6,915 bases of DNA from Sulfuricella sp. (lineage in GTDB: Bacteria > Pseudomonadota > Gammaproteobacteria > Burkholderiales > Sulfuricellaceae): contig JAUYEK010000114.1 in NCBI GenBank assembly GCA_030691435.1, positions 1-6,915 on the forward strand. The letters are read 5' to 3'. Shown here piece by piece: positions 1-6,030 of the stretch. The position numbers and the translations under genes were made by a program. How positions within the stretch are numbered: the first letter of the stretch is position 1; each line of letters opens with the position of its first letter. The notes beneath the pieces were generated by a model, which was not told the origin of the DNA, did no database searches, and saw nothing but the letters and a program-made list of their open reading frames with translations.

Positions 1-42
1 ATTGACCTTCTGGAGAAGGAGATGACCGGTTTCAAAATTTGA
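1..42 (+). CDS. 3' end of an unidentified upstream gene (partial)
   Basis: The first frame is open from the window edge to a TGA at 40-42 and encodes the 13 residues IDLLEKEMTGFKI. The other two + frames hit stops early (TGA at 3-5 and 23-25). The gap to trpA is 18 nt, so this is plausibly the previous gene of the same operon. trpB is the expected neighbour of trpA, but I do not recognise this tail as a typical TrpB C-terminus. An extra gene between trpB and trpA is therefore possible. Thirteen residues are too few to name a function, and the reading frame itself could be chance. Confidence 0.4.
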   Translation: MDLLEKEMTGFKI

Positions 43-60
43 TCAGGTTTCAAATACAGT

Positions 61-864
61 ATGAGCAGGCTGAAAATACGTTTTTCAGAGCTTAAAGAGC
101 GTAACCAAAAGGCGCTGGTCACATTCGTCACCGCCGGCGACCCGGATCTTTCCGGCACAGAGCGGATAATCCATGCCCTTGAAGCAGCCGGGGCCGATGT
201 GATCGAGTTGGGTGTTCCTTTCTCGGACCCGATGGCGGATGGTCCGACCATCCAGCGCGCGTCCGAGCGGGCGCTCAAGCATGGCGTCAGTCTTCGCGAT
301 GTGCTCGGCATGGTGGTCGAGTTTCGCAAGAAGGATACGGCGACTCCAGTGGTGCTGATGGGCTATGCCAATCCGATCGAGGCGATGGGCTATGAGCCAT
401 TCGCAGCCGCTGCGGCAGCGGCCGGCGTGGACGGTGTTCTGACGGTGGACTATCCTCCAGAGGAGAGCGCTGCGTTCGTGGCGCACCTTGGCCGTCACGG
501 CATCGATCCGATCTTCCTGCTGTCGCCGACCACGCCGGAAGCGCGCATGGCGCAGGTCGGCAAGCTGGCGCATGGCTTTATTTATTACGTTTCGCTCAAG
601 GGAGTGACGGGTTCGGCTACTCTCGACATCGTCGAAGTGGCGAGGAAAATTCCGCAGATACGGGCGGCAGTCAGCCTGCCTGTGGGTATCGGTTTCGGTA
701 TTCGGGATGGTCAGGCAGCAAGAACCATGTCGCAAATAGCCGATGCGGTTGTGATTGGCAGCCGCATCGTGGAGGAAATCGAGAATTCGACGGCTGAATC
801 GTTGCTGGACAATGTTTACAACCTGGTGAAGGGCTTTCGGGATGCCATGGATGGAAAGGAATAG
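61..864 (+). CDS. trpA: Tryptophan synthase alpha subunit
   Basis: TrpA cleaves indole-3-glycerol phosphate to indole and glyceraldehyde-3-phosphate, and indole is channelled to TrpB in the alpha2beta2 complex in the cytosol. The 267-residue protein matches the usual family length (E. coli 268) and is a single TIM barrel. The two catalytic acids fall at the canonical numbers: Glu49 in VIELGVPFSDP and Asp60 in PMADGPTIQRAS. The flexible loop 6 is visible as YYVSLKGVTGS, and the phosphate-binding strands near the C-terminus as GIGFGIRDG and VIGSRIVEEI. The ATG at 61 gives the expected N-terminus. The ribosome site is weak (an AGG about 13 nt upstream), which suggests translation partly coupled to the upstream gene. 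Only 3 nt separate the stop from accD, so the two are almost certainly co-transcribed. Confidence 0.97.
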   Translation: MSRLKIRFSELKERNQKALVTFVTAGDPDLSGTERIIHALEAAGADVIELGVPFSDPMADGPTIQRASERALKHGVSLRDVLGMVVEFRKKDTATPVVLMGYANPIEAMGYEPFAAAAAAAGVDGVLTVDYPPEESAAFVAHLGRHGIDPIFLLSPTTPEARMAQVGKLAHGFIYYVSLKGVTGSATLDIVEVARKIPQIRAAVSLPVGIGFGIRDGQAARTMSQIADAVVIGSRIVEEIENSTAESLLDNVYNLVKGFRDAMDGKE

Positions 865-867
865 ATC

Positions 868-1737
868 ATGAGCTGGTTCCAGAAATTGTTACCCCCCAAA
901 ATCAAGCGCAAGGTAGAGGGCGCGAAGAAAAGCATGCCCGAGGGCCTGTGGAGCAAATGCCCTTCCTGCGAGGCCGTGCTATATCGCGCCGATCTCGAAA
1001 AAAACATGGAGGTGTGCCCAAAGTGCAGCTACCACAACCGCCTGTCGGCACGGACGCGGCTCGATTTGCTGCTCGACCCGGAAGGCCGTTTCGAAATCGG
1101 CGCGGAACTGCAGCCGGTGGATTTCCTCAAATTCAAGGACAGCAGGCGTTACACCGACCGTCTGATTGAAGCGCAGCGCGATACCAGCGAATCCGATGCG
1201 CTGGTGGTGATGCAGGGCAGCGTTAAAACCTTGCCCCTGGTGGTGGCGGCGTTCGAGTTCAAGTTCATGGGCGGCTCGATGGGGTCGGTGGTGGGCGAGC
1301 GCTTCGTGCGCGGCGTTCAGGCCTGTGTCGAGCAGAATCTGCCGTTCGTGTGCTTTGCCGCCAGTGGCGGCGCGCGCATGCAGGAAGGTCTGACCTCGCT
1401 GATGCAGATGGCCAAGACCAGCGCTGCGCTGACCCAGCTCGCCAAAGCCAGGCTGCCATTCATCTCGGTGCTGACCGATCCCACCATGGGCGGCGTTTCC
1501 GCCAGCTTTGCCATGCTCGGCGACACCATCATTGCCGAACCCAATGCCCTGATCGGTTTCGCCGGCCCACGCGTGATCGAGCAGACGGTGCGCGAAACAT
1601 TACCGGAAGGCTTCCAGCGTTCCGAATTCCTGCTTGAGCATGGCGCCATCGACATGATCGTGGATCGGCGCGAACTGCGCGACCGGATGGCCAACCTGAT
1701 TGCCATGATGATGCGGCTACCGGCGGCGACGGCTTGA
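868..1737 (+). CDS. accD: Acetyl-CoA carboxylase carboxyltransferase subunit beta
   Basis: AccD pairs with AccA to form the carboxyltransferase that moves CO2 from carboxybiotin on AccB to acetyl-CoA. This makes malonyl-CoA, the first committed step of fatty acid synthesis. The 289-residue protein opens with the bacterial AccD zinc ribbon: Cys31-x2-Cys34 and Cys50-x2-Cys53. The crotonase-fold carboxyltransferase core follows, with [11 protein letters not shown], the glycine-rich [11 protein letters not shown] (residues 164-174) that forms the oxyanion/CoA site, and [16 protein letters not shown]. The family motif [15 protein letters not shown] is near the C-terminus. The start is fixed by a good AAGGA ribosome site (856-860), 7 nt before the ATG, which overlaps the end of trpA. 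The stop TGA (1735-1737) lies inside CTTGAGT, which looks like the first degenerate unit of the heptad array that follows. Confidence 0.97.
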   Translation: MSWFQKLLPPKIKRKVEGAKKSMPEGLWSKCPSCEAVLYRADLEKNMEVCPKCSYHNRLSARTRLDLLLDPEGRFEIGAELQPVDFLKFKDSRRYTDRLIEAQRDTSESDALVVMQGSVKTLPLVVAAFEFKFMGGSMGSVVGERFVRGVQACVEQNLPFVCFAASGGARMQEGLTSLMQMAKTSAALTQLAKARLPFISVLTDPTMGGVSASFAMLGDTIIAEPNALIGFAGPRVIEQTVRETLPEGFQRSEFLLEHGAIDMIVDRRELRDRMANLIAMMMRLPAATA

Positions 1738-1767
1738 GTCCTGAGTTGCGAGTCCTGAGTCCTGAGT
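1733..1767. repeat. CCTGAGT heptad array, left arm of the accD/folC hairpin
   Basis: Five 7-nt units run without gaps: CTTGAGT (1733), CCTGAGT (1740), TGCGAGT (1747), CCTGAGT (1754) and CCTGAGT (1761). Three are perfect. The first unit contains the accD stop codon. The array is the reverse complement of the ACTCAGG array at 1805-1860. Paired in register, the four units 1740-1767 match the first four right-arm units at 25 of 28 positions, and the odd unit is third from the loop on both sides. The predicted stem has a 37-nt loop (1768-1804). It lacks a following T run, so it is not a standard rho-independent terminator. Confidence 0.93.
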
Positions 1768-1786
1768 GGAATGAGCGGTGCGCTAA

Positions 1787-3190
1787 GTGAATTCGGCGCC
1801 AGACACTCAGGACTCAGGACTCAGCACTCAGGACTCGGCTCTCAGGACTCAGGACTCAGCACTGAATAACCTAGCCGAATGGCTGGGTTATTTGGAACAA
1901 CTGCACCCCAAAGCCATCGACCTCAGCCTCGATCGGGTAGCCGAGGTAAAACGGCGTCTCAGCCTGAGTCCCTCCTTCCCCATCATCACTGTCGCCGGCA
2001 CCAACGGCAAAGGCTCGACCTGCGCCATGCTGGAGGCGGTTTTGCTGGCTGCGGGCTACCGCGTCGGCCTGTACACTTCGCCGCACCTGTTGCGCTATAA
2101 CGAGCGGGTGCGGATCAACGGAGCTGAAGTCACTGACGAGGCGTTGTGTGAAGCATTCGCCGCAGTCGAGCAGGCGCGCGGCGATGTGTCGCTGACCTAT
2201 TTCGAGTTCGGCACCCTGGCTGCGGTATGGCTGTTCGCCCGCGCCGGACTGGATGCGACGATCCTCGAAGTTGGCTTGGGAGGCAGGCTGGACGCGGTTA
2301 ATGCTTTCGATACCGACTGCGCGGTGCTGACCAGCGTGGACTTTGATCACATGGATTATCTCGGCGACAGCCGCTTGGCGATCGGTTATGAAAAAGCCGG
2401 GATTTTCCGCGCCGGCAGGCCGGCGGTTTGCGGCGAGTTCGACCTACCATACAGCGTATTGGCCCATGCCGAAAAAATCGGTGCGAGCCTGCGCCGGATC
2501 GGCCCCGATTTCGGTTATGACGGCCTGGAGCCGAACCAATGGCGTTTTGCGAGCGTGGACGGGCTGCGCTTGTCGTTGCCTTATCCCGCCTTGCGCGGCG
2601 CCTATCAACTGGGCAACGCCTCGACCTGCCTGGCCGCGCTGGAGCAGCTCAGGGCGCGGTTGCCGGTGACCCACGACGATATCCGACGCGGCTTGCTGGA
2701 GGCGGTAGTGCCTGGGCGTTTTCAGGTCCTGCCGGGACGACCGCAGCGGATTTTCGATGTGGCGCACAATCCCCATGCGGCCAGGGCGCTGGCCGAAAAT
2801 CTTCGCGCCATGCCGCCGGCGGGGAAGACCTTCGCCGTTTTTGCCATGTTGCGCGACAAGGATATTGCCGGCGTCGTGCGGGCAATGAAGGAACAGGTGG
2901 ACCTATGGCTGATCGCCGGGATCGGCCAGCCGCGCGGCGCGAGCGCCGAGGAGCTGCTGCGCGTACTGGAACAGGAGGGCTGGTCTCAACGTGCCGAGGC
3001 GTTTCCGTCGGTGGCGGAAGCTTATCGCCATGCCTGTGCCAAGGCGACCGAAGATGATAAAATTCTCGTCTTTGGTTCTTTTTACACTGTCGCGGAAGCG
3101 ATGAAATCAGAGCAGGCGCCCTTCACGTTCGCTCCCTCTCCCCTCGCGGGAGAGGGTTGGGGAGAGGGAATCTCGTTAGCTAAGGAATAG
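1787..3190 (+). CDS. folC: Bifunctional dihydrofolate synthase / folylpolyglutamate synthase with repeat-derived termini
   Basis: FolC adds glutamate to dihydropteroate and then lengthens the polyglutamate tail of folates, using ATP, in the cytosol. The Mur-ligase fold is clear: P-loop AGTNGKGST (residues 70-78), TSPHLLRYNERVRING, LEVGLGGRLDAVN, DHMDYLG (187-193), Lys203 in YEKAGI (the likely carbamylated lysine) and the C-terminal-domain motif FDVAHNP (Asp324). The 467 residues exceed E. coli FolC (422) because both ends are extended. Residues 6-26 are translated from the heptad array (TQDSGLS, TQDSALR, TQDSALN). The last 20 or so residues include SPLAGEGWGEG, the translation of an intergenic palindrome. 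Conserved sequence runs from about NLAEWLGYLEQLHP to VFGSFYTVAEAMK. The GTG at 1787 is the only canonical start that keeps this region: TAA lies just upstream in frame and the next in-frame TTG is at 1892. Its ribosome site is poor. Confidence 0.93.
   Translation: MNSAPDTQDSGLSTQDSALRTQDSALNNLAEWLGYLEQLHPKAIDLSLDRVAEVKRRLSLSPSFPIITVAGTNGKGSTCAMLEAVLLAAGYRVGLYTSPHLLRYNERVRINGAEVTDEALCEAFAAVEQARGDVSLTYFEFGTLAAVWLFARAGLDATILEVGLGGRLDAVNAFDTDCAVLTSVDFDHMDYLGDSRLAIGYEKAGIFRAGRPAVCGEFDLPYSVLAHAEKIGASLRRIGPDFGYDGLEPNQWRFASVDGLRLSLPYPALRGAYQLGNASTCLAALEQLRARLPVTHDDIRRGLLEAVVPGRFQVLPGRPQRIFDVAHNPHAARALAENLRAMPPAGKTFAVFAMLRDKDIAGVVRAMKEQVDLWLIAGIGQPRGASAEELLRVLEQEGWSQRAEAFPSVAEAYRHACAKATEDDKILVFGSFYTVAEAMKSEQAPFTFAPSPLAGEGWGEGISLAKE
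1805..1860. repeat. ACTCAGG heptad array, right arm, translated as the FolC N-terminus
   Basis: Eight contiguous 7-nt units start at 1805, 1812, 1819, 1826, 1833, 1840, 1847 and 1854. Four are exact ACTCAGG, two are ACTCAGC, and two are degenerate (ACTCGGC, TCTCAGG). A ninth partial unit (ACTGAAT, 1861-1867) runs into the conserved folC coding region. The array is inverted relative to 1733-1767. Three units equal seven codons, so in the folC frame it reads as a repeating seven-residue peptide of the type TQDSxLx. All three frames of this strand lack a stop inside the array, which is why it can be absorbed into a coding region. Confidence 0.95.
3134..3168. repeat. CCCTCTCCC/GGGAGAGGG intergenic palindrome inside the folC 3' end
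   Basis: The arm CCCTCTCCC (3134-3142) pairs perfectly with GGGAGAGGG (3148-3156) around a 5-nt loop. The one-base-longer arm 3134-3143 also pairs perfectly over 10 bp with GGGGAGAGGG (3159-3168), so two mutually exclusive hairpins are possible. From memory, this is a repeat type common between genes of many proteobacteria, and its translation, PLAGEGWGEG, recurs in over-extended protein predictions. Here it lies in frame before the folC stop at 3188-3190, after the conserved FolC C-terminus, and just upstream of the dedD ribosome site. Confidence 0.9.
3182..3186 (+). promoter_or_regulatory. Ribosome binding site of the dedD-like gene
   Basis: AAGGA lies 10 nt before the ATG at 3197, within the last codons of folC. 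It supports the chosen start of the SPOR protein over the internal ATG at residue 7 (MSDEE), which is about 28 nt from this site and has no site of its own. Confidence 0.7.
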
Positions 3191-3196
3191 TAGGTT

Positions 3197-3892
3197 ATGG
3201 CGAATCAACATGCGATGAGCGACGAGGAAGCCCAGCTCAGGCGGCGGGCAAGAAGGCGCCTGATCGGGGCGGTTACCCTGGTTACGGTGATGGTGGTCGC
3301 CTTGCCCATGATCCTGGACGGCGAGTCCAGACAGTCCGGCCAGGATATCGCCATCAACATTCCCTCACCGGGTTCAAGCGGGGACTTTGCTTCCAGGGTC
3401 GTGCCCGCCCCCGTGCAACCGAAGCCAGCCCCTGCTTCGCCTGATCCTCAAGCCGAGAAGGCCGTGCAGGCACCGATCCCAGCTGAAACGCAAACTCCGC
3501 CAGTTGCGCCCCCTGTCCCGCCCGCCAAGGCCGAAGAACCCGCCAAAGCGCCTGCGGCAACAGCTGCCGCCGAGCCGGCCCCGGCGGTCAAGGAACCCGC
3601 TCCCCAGCCGAAACACAAGGATGAGAAATCCGCTGCGGCTACCCCCAGGCAGGAAGGCGTACCATTCGTGATCCAGCTCGGCGCGTTCGCCAACCTGGCC
3701 AATGCCAAAGAGCGCCAGTCCAGGCTGACGGCGCTGAAGGTCAAGTTTTATACGGAAACGGTGAAAACGCCGAGCGGCGACAAACTGCGCGTACGCGCCG
3801 GCCCTTACGCCACCCGCCAGGAAGCCGAGCGGGTGCAGGCGAAACTCAAGGCAGCGGGTATCCAGGATGGCGTGGTTGCGGAAAAAAAGTGA
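3197..3892 (+). CDS. dedD: SPOR-domain cell division protein (DedD-like)
   Basis: The layout is that of DedD/FtsN-type SPOR proteins, which gather at the division septum by binding denuded peptidoglycan glycan strands. A short basic cytosolic head (residues 1-21, with RRRARRR at 15-21) precedes one membrane anchor (about 22-40, LIGAVTLVTVMVVALPMIL). This predicts an N-in inner-membrane protein. A long Pro/Ala/Lys/Glu-rich periplasmic linker spans about 65-153. A SPOR domain fills about 157-231, starting FVIQLGAFANLANA and including KLRVRAGPYATRQEAE. The 231 residues are near the E. coli DedD length, and the position between folC and cvpA matches the E. coli order. The linker is low-complexity and only the two ends are informative. 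The stop TGA is the middle of a GTGAGGG heptad. Confidence 0.88.
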   Translation: MANQHAMSDEEAQLRRRARRRLIGAVTLVTVMVVALPMILDGESRQSGQDIAINIPSPGSSGDFASRVVPAPVQPKPAPASPDPQAEKAVQAPIPAETQTPPVAPPVPPAKAEEPAKAPAATAAAEPAPAVKEPAPQPKHKDEKSAAATPRQEGVPFVIQLGAFANLANAKERQSRLTALKVKFYTETVKTPSGDKLRVRAGPYATRQEAERVQAKLKAAGIQDGVVAEKK

Positions 3893-3999
3893 GGGGTGCG
3901 ACGGTGAGGGGTGAGGAGGTGAGGAGTGAGGCGGAAAGTCAAACCCACCACCGCACTGCTTTTGACTTTCCCCCTCACCCCTATCGCCTCACCCCTCAC
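3889..3999. repeat. GTGAGGG heptad inverted array with perfect inner stem
   Basis: This element fills nearly the whole 118-nt gap between dedD and cvpA. Left units are GTGAGGG (3889, containing the dedD stop), a degenerate 8-mer GTGCGACG (3896), GTGAGGG (3904), GTGAGGA (3911), one extra G, GTGAGGA (3919) and GTGAGGC (3926). Right units are CCCTCAC (3972), CCCTATC (3979), GCCTCAC (3986) and CCCTCAC (3993). Inside them, GGAAAGTCAAA (3933-3943) pairs perfectly over 11 bp with TTTGACTTTCC (3961-3971) around a 17-nt loop. The whole forms an imperfect stem of about 40 bp. There is no T run after it, so it is unlikely to be a simple terminator. It ends 11 nt before the cvpA start. Confidence 0.93.
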
Positions 4000-4010
4000 G
4001 GACTTACAAG

Positions 4011-4502
4011 ATGATGGTTTTCGATTACACGGTGCTGGCGGTTGTCGGCATCTCCATCCTGCTCGGCGTGTTGCGCGGGCTGGTGCGCGAAGCGCTCAGC
4101 CTGCTGGCGTGGGTGGCGGCATTCTGGGTGGCCAACGCCTATACGGTGGAAATCGCGCCCTTGCTGCCGGAGGCGATCCCGACCGAGTCGGTGCGCTTCT
4201 TTGCCGCTTTCGTCCTGCTGTTTCTCGGTGCGCTGTTGCTGATGAGCCTGGTGACGATTGCTCTGGCGGAACTGGTGAAAACCCTGAAACTGGGCGCCTA
4301 CGACAAAGGTCTGGGCGCGCTGTTCGGTTTGCTGCGGGGGGTGCTGATCGTCCTTACGCTGGTGCTGCTGGCAGGGATGACCGGCCTGCCGCGCCAGGAG
4401 GTCTGGCGCAATGCCATGCTCAGTGCGCCGTTGGAGGCGTTCGCGGCGGATGTGAAGCCGTGGCTGCCTGAAGGTTTGTCTAAACGAATCAGTTACGAGT
4501 GA
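4011..4502 (+). CDS. cvpA: CvpA family inner-membrane protein
   Basis: CvpA was named for a requirement in colicin V production in E. coli; its molecular role is not settled, although links to envelope homeostasis have been reported. The 163-residue length matches the family (E. coli about 162). Four hydrophobic segments are visible at about 7-21, 28-46, 63-86 and 103-123. The family signature is in the first half: a [16 protein letters not shown] stretch at residues 19-34, followed by an aromatic-rich helix. A short charged tail ends the protein. The start is ATG at 4011 or the next codon at 4014. The ribosome site is weak (GGA at 4000-4002). The gene ends 7 nt before purF, the usual cvpA-purF pairing, so the two are presumably co-transcribed. 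No PurR-like operator was seen upstream. Confidence 0.92.
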   Translation: MMVFDYTVLAVVGISILLGVLRGLVREALSLLAWVAAFWVANAYTVEIAPLLPEAIPTESVRFFAAFVLLFLGALLLMSLVTIALAELVKTLKLGAYDKGLGALFGLLRGVLIVLTLVLLAGMTGLPRQEVWRNAMLSAPLEAFAADVKPWLPEGLSKRISYE

Positions 4503-4509
4503 TCGAACC

Positions 4510-6030
4510 ATGTGCGGAATTTTAGGAATAGTGGCGAAAAGCCCGGTCAACCAGTTGCTCTACGACGGCCTGCAAGTCCTGCAGCACCGCGGTCAGGATG
4601 CGGCGGGGATAGTCACCGGCGAGGGTAACACCTTCCACATGCACAAGGCCAACGGCCTGGTGCGAGACGTGTTCCGCACCCGCGACATGCGCAATCTGCA
4701 CGGCAACATGGGGATCGCCCATGTGCGCTATCCGACGGCGGGGAGCGCTTCTTCATCCGCCGAGGCGCAGCCGTTCTACGTCAATTCGCCGTTCGGCATC
4801 GTCCTTGGCCACAACGGCAATCTCACCAACACCGAGCAGCTGCAGGAAGACCTGTTCCGCCAGGATCTGCGCCACGTCAACACCAGCTCCGATTCCGAGG
4901 TTCTGCTCAACGTGCTGGCGCACGAGTTGCAGGAAAACGTCTCCAATCACTGCCTCGATCCCGCCGCCGTATTCGCCGCCGTATCCGGCGTACATCGGCG
5001 CTGCCGTGGCGCTTACGCGGTGGTGGCGATGATCGCCGGTTACGGCCTGATCGCTTTCCGCGACCCCTACGGCATCCGCCCGCTGGTGGTCGGCTATTGC
5101 GATACCGAACTGGGGCGCGAATACCTGGTGGCATCGGAATCTGTCGCGCTCGACGTGCTGGGCTTCAAGCTGCTGCGCGACGTGGCGCCGGGCGAGGCGA
5201 TCCTGGTCGATGTGGAGGGCAACTTCCACAGCCAGCAGTGCGCTGCCAAGGCTTCCCTCAACCCATGCATTTTCGAATACGTTTACCTGGCGCGACCGGA
5301 TTCGGTGATTGACGGCGTTTCGGTGTACGAAAGCCGGCTGCGCATGGGCGAGAGCCTGGCCGAGAAAATCCGTACCGACTTCGGCCACCTGAAAATCGAC
5401 GTGGTGATCCCGATCCCCGATACCAGCCGCCCCAGCGCCCTGCAACTGGCGAACGCGCTGGGAGTGCCTTACCGTGAGGGTTTCATCAAGAACCGCTACA
5501 TCGGCCGCACCTTCATCATGCCGGGCCAGGCGATGCGCAAGAAGTCGGTGCGCCAGAAGCTCAACGCCATCGGCATCGAATTCCAGGGCAAGAACGTGCT
5601 GCTGGTCGACGATTCCATCGTGCGCGGCACGACCAGCCAGCAAATCGTGCAGATGGCGCGGGAGGCTGGCGCCACCCAGGTGTTCTTCGCCTCGGCCGCG
5701 CCGCCGGTGCGTTACCCCAACGTCTACGGCATCGATATGCCGACGCTGCAGGAACTGCTCGCCACCGGCCGCAACGATGAACAGATCGCCCGCGAGATCG
5801 GCGCCGACGCGCTGATCTACCAGAATCTCGATGCGCTGGAGCGCGCCGTGCGGGTGTCTAACCCGGCCATTACCAGTTTCGACACCTCCTGCTTCGACGG
5901 CCGCTACATTACCGGCGACATCACCCCGGAGTACCTGGCCAGGATCGAACATGCACGCAACCATCCACGTCCGTCGAGCGACTCTTCATCGAGCAAGCAA
6001 CTGGACTTGAACCTGGCGAGGGCAGAATGA
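4510..6030 (+). CDS. purF: Amidophosphoribosyltransferase (glutamine PRPP amidotransferase)
   Basis: PurF makes 5-phosphoribosylamine from PRPP and glutamine, the first committed step of purine synthesis. The 506 residues are almost identical in length to E. coli PurF (505). The N-terminal Ntn glutaminase domain begins MCGILGIV, with Cys2 as the nucleophile exposed after Met removal and no propeptide. Arg73 in HVRYPTAGS, Asn102-Gly103 in GHNGNLTN and Asp128 in SSDSEVLLN are the glutamine-site residues. The C-terminal phosphoribosyltransferase domain carries the PRPP loop [14 protein letters not shown] (363-376) with Asp367-Asp368. The tail after about residue 490 is Ser/Lys-rich and probably disordered. 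The ribosome site at the 7-nt junction with cvpA is weak, which suggests coupled translation. The stop overlaps an ATG as ATGA (6027-6030). Confidence 0.98.
   Translation: MCGILGIVAKSPVNQLLYDGLQVLQHRGQDAAGIVTGEGNTFHMHKANGLVRDVFRTRDMRNLHGNMGIAHVRYPTAGSASSSAEAQPFYVNSPFGIVLGHNGNLTNTEQLQEDLFRQDLRHVNTSSDSEVLLNVLAHELQENVSNHCLDPAAVFAAVSGVHRRCRGAYAVVAMIAGYGLIAFRDPYGIRPLVVGYCDTELGREYLVASESVALDVLGFKLLRDVAPGEAILVDVEGNFHSQQCAAKASLNPCIFEYVYLARPDSVIDGVSVYESRLRMGESLAEKIRTDFGHLKIDVVIPIPDTSRPSALQLANALGVPYREGFIKNRYIGRTFIMPGQAMRKKSVRQKLNAIGIEFQGKNVLLVDDSIVRGTTSQQIVQMAREAGATQVFFASAAPPVRYPNVYGIDMPTLQELLATGRNDEQIAREIGADALIYQNLDALERAVRVSNPAITSFDTSCFDGRYITGDITPEYLARIEHARNHPRPSSDSSSSKQLDLNLARAE
6018..6022 (+). promoter_or_regulatory. 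Shine-Dalgarno-like GAGGG before the ATGA at the purF stop
   Basis: GAGGG lies 4 nt before the ATG at 6027, which overlaps the purF stop codon. It is a better ribosome site than anything directly before metZ. It may serve the short bridging frame 6027-6158, or it may be a relic of an earlier metZ start that lay here before the repeat was inserted. It lies inside the purF coding region, so it could also be coincidence. Confidence 0.35.

Noticed and set aside
28..54. Direct repeat GGTTTCAAA (28-36 and 46-54) as an operator before trpA
   Set aside because: Two 9-nt copies 18 nt apart, one inside an upstream reading frame; too short to distinguish from chance and no known regulator matches.
85..735. 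216-codon open frame on the - strand inside trpA
   Set aside because: Antisense shadow of trpA; Arg/His-rich and without domain features.
1733..1867. CRISPR array
   Set aside because: The units are contiguous 7-mers without spacers and are inverted on the two sides; there is no leader and no cas gene.
1771..1869. Separate 32-codon gene starting at ATG 1771
   Set aside because: Beyond ten residues it is only the heptad array read in another frame and ends at the folC body. It matters only as a possible alternative start if the unit number changes.
3962..3990. Sigma-70 promoter for cvpA-purF (TTGACT at 3962-3967)
   Set aside because: The TTGACT is part of the inner stem of the palindrome, and no reasonable -10 box lies 16-18 nt downstream (the region is C-rich CTATCG).
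3926..4471. 181-codon + frame starting in the GTGAGGG array and overlapping cvpA
   Set aside because: cvpA in another frame has the family length, four membrane helices and the signature motif. This frame is an Ala/Gly/Arg-rich shadow whose start lies in the repeat.
4753..5964. 403-codon open frame on the - strand inside purF
   Set aside because: purF is certain on the + strand with all its motifs. The antisense frame is a mirror of GC-rich codon use, shows no recognisable domain and is rich in His/Arg/Val as such shadows are.
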